The translations under genes and the position numbers were made by a program. The notes beneath the pieces were generated by a model that did not search any database, was not told the origin of the DNA, and was given only the letters and a program-made list of their open reading frames with translations. A stretch of 64,000 nucleotides of DNA from Gammaproteobacteria bacterium (lineage in GTDB: Bacteria > Pseudomonadota > Gammaproteobacteria > GCA-001735895), in assembly GCA_024225395.1 (NCBI GenBank), contig JAAEMR010000236.1, positions 1 through 64,000 on the forward strand. The letters are read 5' to 3'. Within the stretch, counting starts at the first letter, position 1, and every line of letters starts with the position of its first letter. Of the stretch, positions 43,791 through 53,095 are shown one piece after another.

Positions 43791-44978
43791 AGCTTTTCCA
43801 AACTAACTAGATTTAAACTTCGATGTATATAATATAGAACTACATACAGGAATTAACTGTGAATCCAGTTCAATTTTCACTGTGACAAATTTGACAAAAA
43901 TAATGGAAAAGATACCCAGTTAAGTAGCCATCATCAATCCACCGGTACCGGCGCCAGCAGCAACCCGAGTTACCTGTCAGAAGTGCTGGCATACGGGTGA
44001 AATAGTCTTCAATGGCCGTTAACGCAGCCGACCACCCGCACTACCGATCGAATCAAGTTATTATCAGCAGTATTAATGATGACGCGCACCCCTTTAGAAA
44101 TGATTCACAATATTTTGACCCGGGTTTCACACCACTTTCACAGGTCGAGGTATTTAATATATTTCCTTGTAACCAACGCTGACCGTCGGGGCAGTTATCC
44201 CCGGCATATAGCAGGAATGAGTAAAATGATTGTATCGAAACAAACTGTTTTCAGTTCTCAGGACCTACGTCTGATTAGCATCTACTGTAGCATGCTGTTG
44301 TTGACACCCTTAGTGGTGATGTTTCTGGCTTCAGCCATTTCCAGTCTCTGAGAATGGCAAATGTCTGATAACCCTCTTGAGAAGCCGGTGTGGTAGCGCG
44401 CTATTACACCGGTGGACCAATTGTCCAGGTCGACCACCCATAATCTGTTCGCCCATCCTTATCACGAAGTACTGAGCTATTAAAATCTATCATGACCAGC
44501 ATCAATATGCATATACTTAATGACCAGCATTAATCGAGTAAAACACGATAGTGGACTAAGTGACGTTGAGTTTTGCTGTCAGTATGGTCTGCACATCAAA
44601 ATTTATTACTGGCATCGCATTTTCATGCGAACTCAAAGAAGCAGATAAATTAGCTGAAGTTATGGTCTCTAATTTTGTAGCAGTCTGAAGTTTAGGTGAT
44701 TATCCAGGTAAAGAGATTAAATTCCCACGATATACAGCTGTCCGAAACTTTACTGAAACCTGACTTTTACCGAACGTTTTGGGTAAATCTGAGGTACTCC
44801 GAAAGGTGATGATTGTGACAGTTGATATTTTATCGCGGGGCAGGGTAGCAATTTGGCTAACTCTTCATGACGGACTGCTACTGGCACTTTTCAGTCTAAA
44901 AGCTACTATCGGGTAATTTCTGCTTATATAGAAATATTCGATTTCCCATTTTAACTGCCGATGTTTCTGGCAAGCTTG
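43791..44978. other. Gene-poor stretch, probably decayed DNA
   Basis: About 1.2 kb lies between two units of the proposed regulon. Only short frames are open: 91 codons at 44076-44351 with a hydrophobic end, and 34 codons at 44584-44688. None has a recognisable domain. Minus-strand bits such as VAAGAGTGGLMMAT near 43930-43980 look protein-like, but the frame breaks at once. A CCGGTGT/ACACCGG stem lies at 44384-44411. It is probably one or more eroded genes. Confidence 0.5.
44384..44411. repeat. GC-rich inverted repeat
   Basis: CCGGTGTGGTAGCG pairs with CGCTATTACACCGG (two G-T wobbles in RNA). It is isolated in the gene-poor stretch. Confidence 0.45.
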
Positions 44979-47315
44979 TCAAACCTCTTTTAAGCTTGAA
45001 GAGTGCTGACCGGCCAGAGTATCTGGTGCCTCATCAGGAACGAGTTGCCGGGATGAATTCCAGATGACTAACAAACTGCTGGATGACATTGCCAGAGCGG
45101 CAAAAAGTGGATTGAGCATGCCAGAAACGGCAACCGGAATAGCGATAGCATTATATAGCAGTGCCCATACCAGATTTTGCCGGATGCGGTGCCGAATTGA
45201 TTGAAGTATCTCAAAGGTTACAAAGATGCGATCCAGCCGGTTACCGGGGATGATCACATCGGCTGCATCGGCGGCCAATGCGGTCGGTGCTCCGAATGCA
45301 ATACCAAGATCAGCTTCCGCGAGTGAGGGGGCATCGTTACTGCCGTCGCCAATCATCACGACAACCCCCTTATTTTTTAACTGTCTGATCACCGTGGCTT
45401 TGCCTTCCGGTGGTATGCCGGAAAATACATTATCAAATTTTTCTCTGAATGAGCCGGCTGTTTCTGCGCCGGTCAGCAACACGACGTGAGCCTGCTTACG
45501 CAGCCTGTCAACCACCTGGCTCCAGCCGGGTCGGGGTTGATCCTCTGTGGTAATCATGCCGTAAATTTTTCCATCCCAGCCCACATAGGAATTTACGGCC
45601 TGATCTGGACCGGGTGTGATCGGTATTTCCGGGATATCCCAGCCCAGTATGGTAAAAAGTGATTTACAGCCAACCGCAACAGAATGATTCTCAACCTGGG
45701 CTATGGCTCCTTTTCCGGGATAGTTTTTGATATTTTTTGCCTCGTATCGAGAATCAAGCCGGGCAATGGCTTCAGCAATCGGGTGTGGTGACAGCCTTTC
45801 GACCGCAGCGGCATATTCTATGATTTCAGGTGGCCCGACTACATTGCTGACGGACATGTTTGCAGTTGATAAAATACCGGTTTTGTCGATTGCAATCGTA
45901 TCAATCTGCTGGGCTTTTTCAAAAGCATCGGCGCTGGCGATGATGATACCGTTTTTTAGTGCAACACTGACCCCGATAGCAGAGGTCAGAGGGATGGCTA
46001 AACCGAAAGTACAGGGGCAGGAGACTATCAACGTAGCCATCCCCGCGAGCAATGCCGAGCCGAACGAGGCACCCCCGCTGTATAACCAGCAACTGACTCC
46101 GATGGCCAGAATCAGGACGGTGGGAACAAACAGGCGCGCCACCCTGTCACCCATACCGAGTGTGCCGGAGTTGGAACTTTGTGCATTCCATAATACGCGA
46201 GCCAGGTTGTCGAGTTGACTTGTGATGACGTGTCCGACTTCAATTTCAACTGTGCCTTCGACGTTGCGGGTACCACCCAGGATGCGCTCGCCAGCACTGC
46301 GGGTGACCGGGAAGGGTTCACCGGTCATCAGTGATTCATCGACTGCGCACTGCCCTGCAACAATGATACCGTCTGCCGGGATCATTTCTCCCTGGTGAAC
46401 AAAGATGTGTTCGGCCGGATGCAGTTCATCGATAGATATTATTTGAAGATCACCATCCCTGCGTACGCGAACAGTAGGAATCCATGCATCCATGATGCTG
46501 GCAAGGGCTTCAGTGGCTTTTTCCCGGGCTTCGCGTTCTAAATACCGGCCAATAGTCACCACGGCAATTATCGTGGCAGCGACATCGAAGTACAGTTCAA
46601 GTGTACCGATGATCATCTGCCCAATACTGAAACCATAAGCTGCAAGAATAGCAATCGCTAGCAAATTATCCATGTTTAGTACACCTGTACGAAGGCCCAC
46701 CCAGGCACCTCGGAAAATAGGTGCTGCGACATAGAAAATAAGTATGCTGGTAAGAAAAAGCAGCACCATCGGCACTGCTTCGTAAACAAGCCAGTGGACT
46801 GGTTCCAGTTCGACGATATCAATCAAACCGAGATGGATCGGGTAATAGAAAGCCAGATACATCATCATTATGGTTGCTGCCAGGCTTTCGGCAGTCACCA
46901 GGCGCAGCATTGGCATGCGATAGTCGTAATCTGGAGCCTTGTCCTGGCTGAAGCGGGCATGGTAGCCGGAACGGCTGATTAATCCGGGTAGTTCAGCTTC
47001 GTTAATCTGCTCCGGGTCGTAGATAATTTTTACCGCAGCGGTAGCGTAATTGGTTTTTGCAGCAACAATGCCTTTAACCTGAAGTGCGTGCCTCTCAATC
47101 AATAATTCACATGAAGAACAATGCATTCCGTCGATTCTAAGGTAAGCTTCGTTTCCTTCCGGCTCGACTACGGTTTCAGGAATTGTTGAGGCTGGTTCGG
47201 GTAGCGTGATAGAGCCGAAATGCAGGAATACCTCGCGACAGCCAATACAGCAGAATACATGACCGTCCTGTTGCAATTCTGCTGTAGCTGGAAGACCGCA
47301 AAGCTTACAATCCAT
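44979..47315 (-). CDS. CcoI/CtpA-like copper-translocating P-type ATPase
   Basis: The start chosen is ATG 47315; a TTG 18 bases upstream is also open. The 778-residue P1B-ATPase has an N-terminal Cys-rich domain (CKLCGLP, FCCIGC) and an HMA domain (GMHCSSC). Eight membrane helices, CPC in helix 6 (SCPCTFGLA), TGE (MTGEPFPV), an SPHP motif and MIGDGSNDAPSL follow. The phosphorylation site reads DKTGILS, not the near-universal DKTGTLT. This N-terminal layout is that of ATPases feeding copper to heme-copper oxidases from the periplasmic side. It lies 36 bases downstream of ctaB. Confidence 0.9.
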   Translation of the reverse strand: MDCKLCGLPATAELQQDGHVFCCIGCREVFLHFGSITLPEPASTIPETVVEPEGNEAYLRIDGMHCSSCELLIERHALQVKGIVAAKTNYATAAVKIIYDPEQINEAELPGLISRSGYHARFSQDKAPDYDYRMPMLRLVTAESLAATIMMMYLAFYYPIHLGLIDIVELEPVHWLVYEAVPMVLLFLTSILIFYVAAPIFRGAWVGLRTGVLNMDNLLAIAILAAYGFSIGQMIIGTLELYFDVAATIIAVVTIGRYLEREAREKATEALASIMDAWIPTVRVRRDGDLQIISIDELHPAEHIFVHQGEMIPADGIIVAGQCAVDESLMTGEPFPVTRSAGERILGGTRNVEGTVEIEVGHVITSQLDNLARVLWNAQSSNSGTLGMGDRVARLFVPTVLILAIGVSCWLYSGGASFGSALLAGMATLIVSCPCTFGLAIPLTSAIGVSVALKNGIIIASADAFEKAQQIDTIAIDKTGILSTANMSVSNVVGPPEIIEYAAAVERLSPHPIAEAIARLDSRYEAKNIKNYPGKGAIAQVENHSVAVGCKSLFTILGWDIPEIPITPGPDQAVNSYVGWDGKIYGMITTEDQPRPGWSQVVDRLRKQAHVVLLTGAETAGSFREKFDNVFSGIPPEGKATVIRQLKNKGVVVMIGDGSNDAPSLAEADLGIAFGAPTALAADAADVIIPGNRLDRIFVTFEILQSIRHRIRQNLVWALLYNAIAIPVAVSGMLNPLFAALAMSSSSLLVIWNSSRQLVPDEAPDTLAGQHSSSLKEV

Positions 47316-47351
47316 TCGACTATAACTATTCAACGATGTACTTAATTACAA

Positions 47352-48260
47352 TCATAACCGGATGATAATTCGTGCATAGTGGTCGAGAAGTAAAAAGCCG
47401 AACAACATGCTGAGGTAAAATATCGAGTATCCAAAAGTAGGCCCTGCGTGGCTGTCTCCATCTTCCCTGAAAAGATGGATTGCATGCCAGAGGAATCCGA
47501 TGCCCAGAGACAGCGCTCCAGATAGATAAATGATACCGCTCATCTGGATGGTGAATGGCAGTATACTGATGATCACCAGCATGATGGTATAGAGAAGGAC
47601 TTGTAACTTGGTGAATGCAATACCATGGGTAACCGGCAACATCGGCACCTCGGCTTTTGCGTATTCATCTCTGCGTTTTATGGCTAGTGCCCAGAAATGT
47701 GGAGGGGTCCAGATGAATATAATCAGGAATAATAGTAGTGCCTCGGTGTGAATTTCACCAGTGACTGCTGTCCAGCCCAGCAGTGGTGGTGTAGCCCCGG
47801 CTGCTCCGCCTAGTACGATGTTGTAGGGTGTAGCCGGTTTAAGGAAAACGGTATAGATAATCGCATAACCGATCATCGATATAAAAGTGAGCAGTGCAGT
47901 CAGCAAATTAACCTGGGTGACGAGTGCTATCATTGATGCTGTAGCCAGCAGAAGTGCAAAGCTGATAACTAGTAGCGGGGAAACCTGGTGTTGCGGTAAT
48001 GGCCGGTTTTGGGTCCGTGCCATAATGGCATCTATCCTCCGGTCAACCCAGTGATTGGCTGCAGCACCAGCCGCCGCCGCCAGGCCAATCCCCAAAATTG
48101 CAAAAAAGATGGTGCTCCAGGGTGGGCTGGTTGCCGAAGCCAGTAGCATTCCAGCAACTGCAGTAAAGACAATCAGTAAAACTACCCTGGGCTTACATAA
48201 AGCCAGATAAGTTTTCCAGGTAACATTGGCAATATTTGCTTCAACGACAGCTTCGTTCAT
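47352..48260 (-). CDS. ctaB: Protoheme IX farnesyltransferase (heme O synthase)
   Basis: This 302-residue UbiA-family prenyltransferase attaches a farnesyl group to heme b to give heme o. It has about nine membrane helices and the first Asp-rich motif NHWVDRRIDAIMARTQNRPL, with FIWTPPHFWALAIKRRDEY typical of CtaB. The ribosome-binding site is GGAGGA before ATG 48260. It is followed by the copper ATPase gene. A TetR operator candidate lies about 120 bases upstream. No ctaA (heme A synthase) is in the window, so the nearby oxidoreductase may use heme o (inference). Confidence 0.94.
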   Translation of the reverse strand: MNEAVVEANIANVTWKTYLALCKPRVVLLIVFTAVAGMLLASATSPPWSTIFFAILGIGLAAAAGAAANHWVDRRIDAIMARTQNRPLPQHQVSPLLVISFALLLATASMIALVTQVNLLTALLTFISMIGYAIIYTVFLKPATPYNIVLGGAAGATPPLLGWTAVTGEIHTEALLLFLIIFIWTPPHFWALAIKRRDEYAKAEVPMLPVTHGIAFTKLQVLLYTIMLVIISILPFTIQMSGIIYLSGALSLGIGFLWHAIHLFREDGDSHAGPTFGYSIFYLSMLFGFLLLDHYARIIIRL

Positions 48261-48381
48261 TGTTTATCCTCCGGGAGGTAATGTGGCTGTCTTTGCAGCC
48301 AGCTTATTATTTTACCGTTTATCTGTATTGTTCAGATTTTCAGCTGAATATTGTTTTGATCATACAGTAAATAAGCAAAAA

Positions 48382-48395
48382 AATGAATATTCATT
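48382..48395. promoter_or_regulatory. TetR operator candidate, copy 3 (ctaB upstream)
   Basis: AATGAATATTCATT followed by CTA lies in the 217 bases between tetR and ctaB. I could not see a good -35/-10 pair around it on the minus strand. Confidence 0.6.
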
Positions 48396-48477
48396 CTAGT
48401 CGATAATAAAAGATTATTCATGCACCAGTTGAGAAAGGTGAGGGGGTTACCGTATTCAGACGGCAATATGCTAGTTT

Positions 48478-49110
48478 TTACTCGTTGGAGGCTAGTTTCT
48501 GCGGCACGGAATCATCCTCGATTTTCATACCTTTCCAGGTCGCATCAATAAGTTGATCGTAAAGCTCTGGAAGTGGTCTATCGATGAGTCCATCGAGGCG
48601 CATATGGATTAATCGGAATGCGCCACCAAAAATGACTGAAGCCGCTACCAGGCAGTCGTAAGACTGAATTTCACCGCTATCCATACCGAGCTGCACCATG
48701 TCACGTATTTTCTGGAAAGGTTCCGCTGAACAGATCGGAGGTTTACTGGAGATGAATTCAGTGTGATTGGCGTGCAGAATAAAAGCGATGATTTCACAGC
48801 GGGTCTCAGTGTATTCGAATAGCAGCTCGATGATGTGATTACATTTTTCGATGATCGTCAGGTCCTGAGCAATAACAGAATCGACCATTTCATTCATTTC
48901 CACCAGCAGACGTTCGTGCAATGCCTTGGCGATACCTTCCTTGCCGCCAAAATGTTTATAAATTGAACCGATACTGACATCGGCAAGTTTCTGTACATCG
49001 TGTACCGAGACATTGTGATACCCATGGTTGACAAACAGCTTAAGTGCAGCAGTCAGGATACGGCAATCCATTGGCTTCGGATCGGGATCGGGGCGTGATA
49101 GATAGGGCAT
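48478..49110 (-). CDS. TetR/AcrR family regulator, probable local repressor
   Basis: This 210-residue protein has an N-terminal TetR helix-turn-helix (about residues 17-62: ILTAALKLFVNHGYHNVSVH, then VSIGSIYKHFGGKEGIAKAL). The C-terminal ligand domain is about 145 residues and contains several cysteines (such as ETRCEII and PPICSAEP) that could react with an aldehyde or NO. It is divergent from adhC; the shared 142-base region holds an operator candidate. Identical palindromes at gfa and ctaB make it the likely repressor of all these units (inference). Confidence 0.9.
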   Translation of the reverse strand: MPYLSRPDPDPKPMDCRILTAALKLFVNHGYHNVSVHDVQKLADVSIGSIYKHFGGKEGIAKALHERLLVEMNEMVDSVIAQDLTIIEKCNHIIELLFEYTETRCEIIAFILHANHTEFISSKPPICSAEPFQKIRDMVQLGMDSGEIQSYDCLVAASVIFGGAFRLIHMRLDGLIDRPLPELYDQLIDATWKGMKIEDDSVPQKLASNE

Positions 49111-49183
49111 ACGGTCAATAAATAATGAAGTTTAAATAATTAGCAAATAATAGCAGTAATTAACGCTAATTATAGAATACTAT

Positions 49184-49212
49184 TTGACAAAAATGAACAT
49201 TCATTCTAAATT
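49184..49212 (+). promoter_or_regulatory. Predicted adhC promoter with operator in the spacer
   Basis: TTGACA (49184-49189), a 17-base spacer and TAAATT (49207-49212). The 14-bp palindrome fills most of the spacer, the typical place for a TetR repressor to block polymerase. The start codon is 40 bases downstream of the -10. Confidence 0.7.
49192..49205. promoter_or_regulatory. TetR operator candidate, copy 4 (tetR/adhC region)
   Basis: AATGAACATTCATT followed by CTA, the same sequence as copy 2 at the gfa promoter. It lies in the divergent tetR-adhC region. Confidence 0.75.
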
Positions 49213-49252
49213 ATTTGAAATCTCTCAAACTAACAACCGATAGAGGAATTAC

Positions 49253-50362
49253 ATGAAAGCAAAAGCAGCTGTGGCCTGGGAGCCAAAAAAACCACTCGCA
49301 ATTGAAATGATCGATGTGGAAGGACCAAGGGAAGGCGAGGTACTATTAAAAGTCGTGGCTTCAGGTGTTTGTCATACCGATGCCTTTACCTTGTCCGGAG
49401 ATGACCCCGAGGGGGCTTTTCCCTGTGTATTAGGCCATGAAGGTGGTTGTGAGGTTGTTGAATGCGGGCCCGGGGTAAAAAATTTAAAACCGGGTGACCA
49501 CGTGATTCCACTGTATATTCCGGAGTGTGGTGAATGTGAGTATTGTCGCTCACCAAAAACAAACTTGTGTCAGTCAATAGCGGCAACGGTCTGGACGGGT
49601 TATATGCCGGATAACACTCGTCGTTTTTCGATGAACGGTTCACCCATTTATCACTACATGGGGTGTTCTACATTTTCAGAATACACCGTGGTACCTGAAA
49701 TTGCCCTGGCAAAGATCAATCCCGAAGCTCCGTTGGATAAAGCCTGCCTGTTAGGGTGTGGAGTGACTACCGGGATAGGTGCGGTTTTAAATACTGCCAA
49801 GGTTGAAGCGGGTTCTACTGTAGCCGTGTTCGGCCTGGGTGGTATTGGTCTGTCCTGTATCCAGGGTGCCGTCATGGCCAAAGCAGAACGCATTATTGCG
49901 ATTGATGTAAACCCGGATAAGTTTGAATTTGCACGCCAGCTTGGTGCCACCGATTTTGTTAATCCAAAAGAAATTGAGGGGTCGTTTGTCGAGTACATGC
50001 AAGACACCTACAACGGGGGGCCGGATTACTCATTTGAATGTATCGGTAATGTACATGTCATGCGCGATGCTCTTGAGTGCACCCACATGGGCTGGGGGGT
50101 ATCAACGGTAATCGGTGTGGCTGGTGCCGGTCAGGAAATTGCTACTCGGCCGTTCAACCTGGTTGTAGGTCGAACCTGGAAAGGCACGGCGTTTGGTGGA
50201 GTCAAGGGTCGTACCGAATTGCCGGGTTATGTCGATCGATACATGAACGGACAGATAGAGTTGGACATGATGGTGACTCACACCATGCCAATAGAAGAAA
50301 TAAATACAGCCTTCGACCTGATGCATGAAGGTAAAAGTATTCGTTCAGTGGTTACCTTTTGA
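49253..50362 (+). CDS. adhC: S-(hydroxymethyl)glutathione dehydrogenase / class III alcohol dehydrogenase (GSNO reductase)
   Basis: This 369-residue zinc MDR dehydrogenase oxidises S-hydroxymethylglutathione to S-formylglutathione. Enzymes of this class also reduce S-nitrosoglutathione. Catalytic zinc residues C40 and H62-E63 (GHEGG), structural zinc cysteines C92, C95, C98 and C106, and the NAD fold GLGGIGLS are visible. The class III pattern is clear ([18 protein letters not shown]). It is followed after 10 bases by fghA. An operator candidate sits inside its promoter. Confidence 0.96.
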   Translation: MKAKAAVAWEPKKPLAIEMIDVEGPREGEVLLKVVASGVCHTDAFTLSGDDPEGAFPCVLGHEGGCEVVECGPGVKNLKPGDHVIPLYIPECGECEYCRSPKTNLCQSIAATVWTGYMPDNTRRFSMNGSPIYHYMGCSTFSEYTVVPEIALAKINPEAPLDKACLLGCGVTTGIGAVLNTAKVEAGSTVAVFGLGGIGLSCIQGAVMAKAERIIAIDVNPDKFEFARQLGATDFVNPKEIEGSFVEYMQDTYNGGPDYSFECIGNVHVMRDALECTHMGWGVSTVIGVAGAGQEIATRPFNLVVGRTWKGTAFGGVKGRTELPGYVDRYMNGQIELDMMVTHTMPIEEINTAFDLMHEGKSIRSVVTF

Positions 50363-50372
50363 GAGTGTCGTG

Positions 50373-51218
50373 ATGTCCAGTTTGACTAAAATTGAAACAA
50401 TCAAGGAGTTTGGTGGTTATCTAAACCGTTACCAGCACCAGTCTGATATTTGCCAGTGCCAAATGACTTTTTCTGTCTACCTGCCACCGCAGGCGCAACG
50501 CGAAAAGGTGCCTGTTGTGTACTGGTTATCCGGCCTGACCTGTACCGATGACAACGTGCGTACAAAAGCGGGAGCGCAACGTTATGCGGCTGAGCTAGGC
50601 ATTGCCCTGGTGATGCCGGATACAAGCCCTCGAGGTGAAAATGTCTCTGATGAACCTGAGCGTTACGATCTTGGTAAGGGAGCTGGATTTTATGTTAATG
50701 CGACCGTTGAACCCTGGGCGCAGCACTACCAGATGTACGATTATGTGACACGGGAATTACCGGAGCTTGTCGAAGCTGAATTACCCATTGTTCCCGGGGT
50801 AAAATCAATCACCGGGCATTCGATGGGTGGGCATGGCGCACTAATCTGTGGATTAAGGGAAAGCGGAGCTTATCGTTCGGTTTCAGCATTTTCGCCAATC
50901 TGTCATCCGACTATCTGTGGCTGGGGGGAAGGATGCTTCGGAGCCTATCTTGGTAATGACCAGAAAGACTGGAAGCAGTATGACGCTACCGAACTGGTTA
51001 AAAATGGAGCAGAGCCGATCCCGTTATTGATTGACCAGGGAACGGCGGATGAATTTCTTGCCGACCAGTTGCATCCGAAAGCATTGCTCGATGCCTGTTC
51101 CGAACGTGATTTTCCGATTGAGCTCCGGATGCAGGATGGCTACGACCACAGCTATCACTTCATCTCAACATTTATTGGTGAACATCTTGCTTATCACGCA
51201 AAAGCCCTGAAGGGCTGA
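50373..51218 (+). CDS. fghA: S-formylglutathione hydrolase
   Basis: The start chosen is ATG 50373 with GAGAGTG upstream; the frame opens 48 bases earlier inside adhC. The 281-residue alpha/beta hydrolase has nucleophile S150 in TGHSMGGHGAL, oxyanion region WLSGLTCTDDNV, the acid in QGTADEFL and the His in YDHSYHF. It hydrolyses S-formylglutathione to formate and glutathione. With gfa and adhC it completes the glutathione-dependent formaldehyde oxidation route. Formate dehydrogenase genes are not in the window. Confidence 0.96.
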   Translation: MSSLTKIETIKEFGGYLNRYQHQSDICQCQMTFSVYLPPQAQREKVPVVYWLSGLTCTDDNVRTKAGAQRYAAELGIALVMPDTSPRGENVSDEPERYDLGKGAGFYVNATVEPWAQHYQMYDYVTRELPELVEAELPIVPGVKSITGHSMGGHGALICGLRESGAYRSVSAFSPICHPTICGWGEGCFGAYLGNDQKDWKQYDATELVKNGAEPIPLLIDQGTADEFLADQLHPKALLDACSERDFPIELRMQDGYDHSYHFISTFIGEHLAYHAKALKG

Positions 51219-51402
51219 TTGTTGAGGCTTACCGGTTTGCTTAAAAATGGTGCCTTTGATTATTGAAAATCCTGGATAGTTGTTTTCGCTGGAGCTTATT
51301 GAAAATTTATTGACCAGTAAATTCTTTTGCAGAATTATTGAACATTAAATAAAGCTCAATTTGCAACTATACTCAGGTGAATTCGGGCTACCAATAATCA
51401 TA

Positions 51403-53085
51403 ATGCAGTTAGAAGGTTATAGTGATCTTGTTAAACTTACCCGCGGGGGTATGGCAACGGTTTATAAAGCTCAACAGAATTCGTTGAATAGAACGGTAGC
51501 TATAAAATTTTTATCTGCCGAGCTTCTATGGGATGACCAGGCAAAAAACTTCTTTGACCAGGAGTCGCTGGTTATTGCTCGTCTCAATCATCCCAATATT
51601 ATCCACATCATCGATAGAGGGCTTAGCGCTAAGGGGCGCCCTTATTTTGTCATGGATTATATCCAGGGAAGAGAGCTTTCCGAGATTACCAGGCACAGGA
51701 AGCTATCACTGAATGCCCGGGTGCAACTATTATTGCAAACCTGTAAAGGCATGGCCTTTGCGCATAAAAATGGAGTGGTTCATCGGGATATTAAACCCGC
51801 CAACATTCTCATTGACAACGAAGGGCATGTGTTCATTCTTGATTTTGGCATAGCCTGGCTGGAAGCAAGTGGCAAGCCTGAAGTTGAAGAGATTGTCGGT
51901 ACGCCGGATTATATGTCACCGGAACAATTTAGTAACCCGCAGTGTGTAAGCCCGTTGAGTGATATTTACTCCCTGGGCGCATTAATGTTTGAGTTGTTTA
52001 CGGGAAAACTTCCTGCAGAAAAACTGGATGATCTTGCAGGTAGTTTGACAGGCTTACCTGAAGCTTTAGCGGAATTAATTATTCGCTGTTTAAAAACTGA
52101 GCCGAACGAACGTCCCGAGTCGGCTGATGAAGTTGCCTTTAGCCTGCTTGAAATTTTAAATGGTGCACACCTCAAACAAAGTGATAAAAATGAAGCCAAA
52201 GCGGCCATAGGTAAAGCTTCAGATAAGTTTGAATTGCTCGATGTATTAAGCCGCAATCGTTTTGGTGCGGTTTATCTGTTTCAGGATAGCATCAGAAAAC
52301 AAATGATTGTGGTAAAGAAAAGCTTAAAAACACATGCCGGTTTTAAGCAGGCGACTCAACTCACGAAAATTCAACATAAAAATCTGGCCAGGGTGCTGGG
52401 TACGTCAAAAAATAGTAATGCCTTTATTGTGGTGATGGAGCACTTAGCGGGTGGCAGTTTGCAGGACCGGCTTTCGCGTGCTTTTACGTTACAAAAATTT
52501 GTGCCGGTTGCGCTGGAAATTTGCAGTGCTATGCAGCAGGCGCATCAAAATCATATTATGCACGGTGATTTACGCCCGAGTAATATTCTATTCAATAAAA
52601 GTGGAGAGTTGAAAATTACTGATTTTGGTTTTGAGAGGCATTACCAGCAAGTCAGCGATATTGACTGGTACCAACCTGAAAATAAAGCACCAGCATCGGT
52701 AAGCCGGGATATTTTCAGTGCCGGGATTATTTTTTATCAGATGTTAACCGCAAACAGGGCAAAGATGAAATTTGGCCTGTTGAAGGCTGCTAAAGAGTTT
52801 GATCGGCTGGATGTACATGTTCAAGAAATAATACAGAACATGCTGGAAATGCAGTCAGTTAATCGCTGGCAGAGTTTTGCTGAAATTTCGACTGCCCTGA
52901 AAGCCATTCCATTAATAAATGAGAGCAAAAAACAGCAGTGGTCGAGTCAGAAAACTGGCATAAGTATCAAATTAATTGTGCTGATTATAATGCTGATTAA
53001 TGTTGCCGGGCTAATAGCCTTTTATTTTTTGAATGAAGGTTTTCAACAGTTTGTAACCAGCTTATTGTCAGGATTTAGTGAATAA
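51403..53085 (+). CDS. Membrane-anchored Ser/Thr protein kinase with a second, degenerate kinase domain
   Basis: The start chosen is ATG 51403. This 560-residue protein has a Hanks-type kinase domain (about residues 5-260): ATP-loop RGGMATVYKA, K35 (VAIK), catalytic D129 (HRDIKPAN), DFG 147-149, and GTPDYMSPEQF. A second kinase-like domain follows (about 280-505). It keeps the ATP-site Lys and DFG, but the catalytic loop reads HGDLRPSN, losing the Arg and Lys, so it may be a pseudokinase. A C-terminal transmembrane helix lies at about 525-545. Substrates unknown. It is transcribed alone. Confidence 0.88.
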   Translation: MQLEGYSDLVKLTRGGMATVYKAQQNSLNRTVAIKFLSAELLWDDQAKNFFDQESLVIARLNHPNIIHIIDRGLSAKGRPYFVMDYIQGRELSEITRHRKLSLNARVQLLLQTCKGMAFAHKNGVVHRDIKPANILIDNEGHVFILDFGIAWLEASGKPEVEEIVGTPDYMSPEQFSNPQCVSPLSDIYSLGALMFELFTGKLPAEKLDDLAGSLTGLPEALAELIIRCLKTEPNERPESADEVAFSLLEILNGAHLKQSDKNEAKAAIGKASDKFELLDVLSRNRFGAVYLFQDSIRKQMIVVKKSLKTHAGFKQATQLTKIQHKNLARVLGTSKNSNAFIVVMEHLAGGSLQDRLSRAFTLQKFVPVALEICSAMQQAHQNHIMHGDLRPSNILFNKSGELKITDFGFERHYQQVSDIDWYQPENKAPASVSRDIFSAGIIFYQMLTANRAKMKFGLLKAAKEFDRLDVHVQEIIQNMLEMQSVNRWQSFAEISTALKAIPLINESKKQQWSSQKTGISIKLIVLIIMLINVAGLIAFYFLNEGFQQFVTSLLSGFSE

Positions 53086-53095
53086 AAAAATTATT

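Noticed and set aside
44076-44351. 91-codon frame with a hydrophobic end, considered as a TrkH-like remnant
   Set aside because: The resemblance to potassium-transporter ends was too weak, and no ribosome-binding site or upstream domain was found.
45727-46218. 163-codon frame opposite the copper ATPase gene
   Set aside because: Antisense shadow. The P-type ATPase motifs on the other strand are unambiguous.
40556-51218. Interpretation of the cluster as a mobile island
   Set aside because: No integrase, transposase, tRNA-adjacent repeat or attachment-site duplication was found at its edges.
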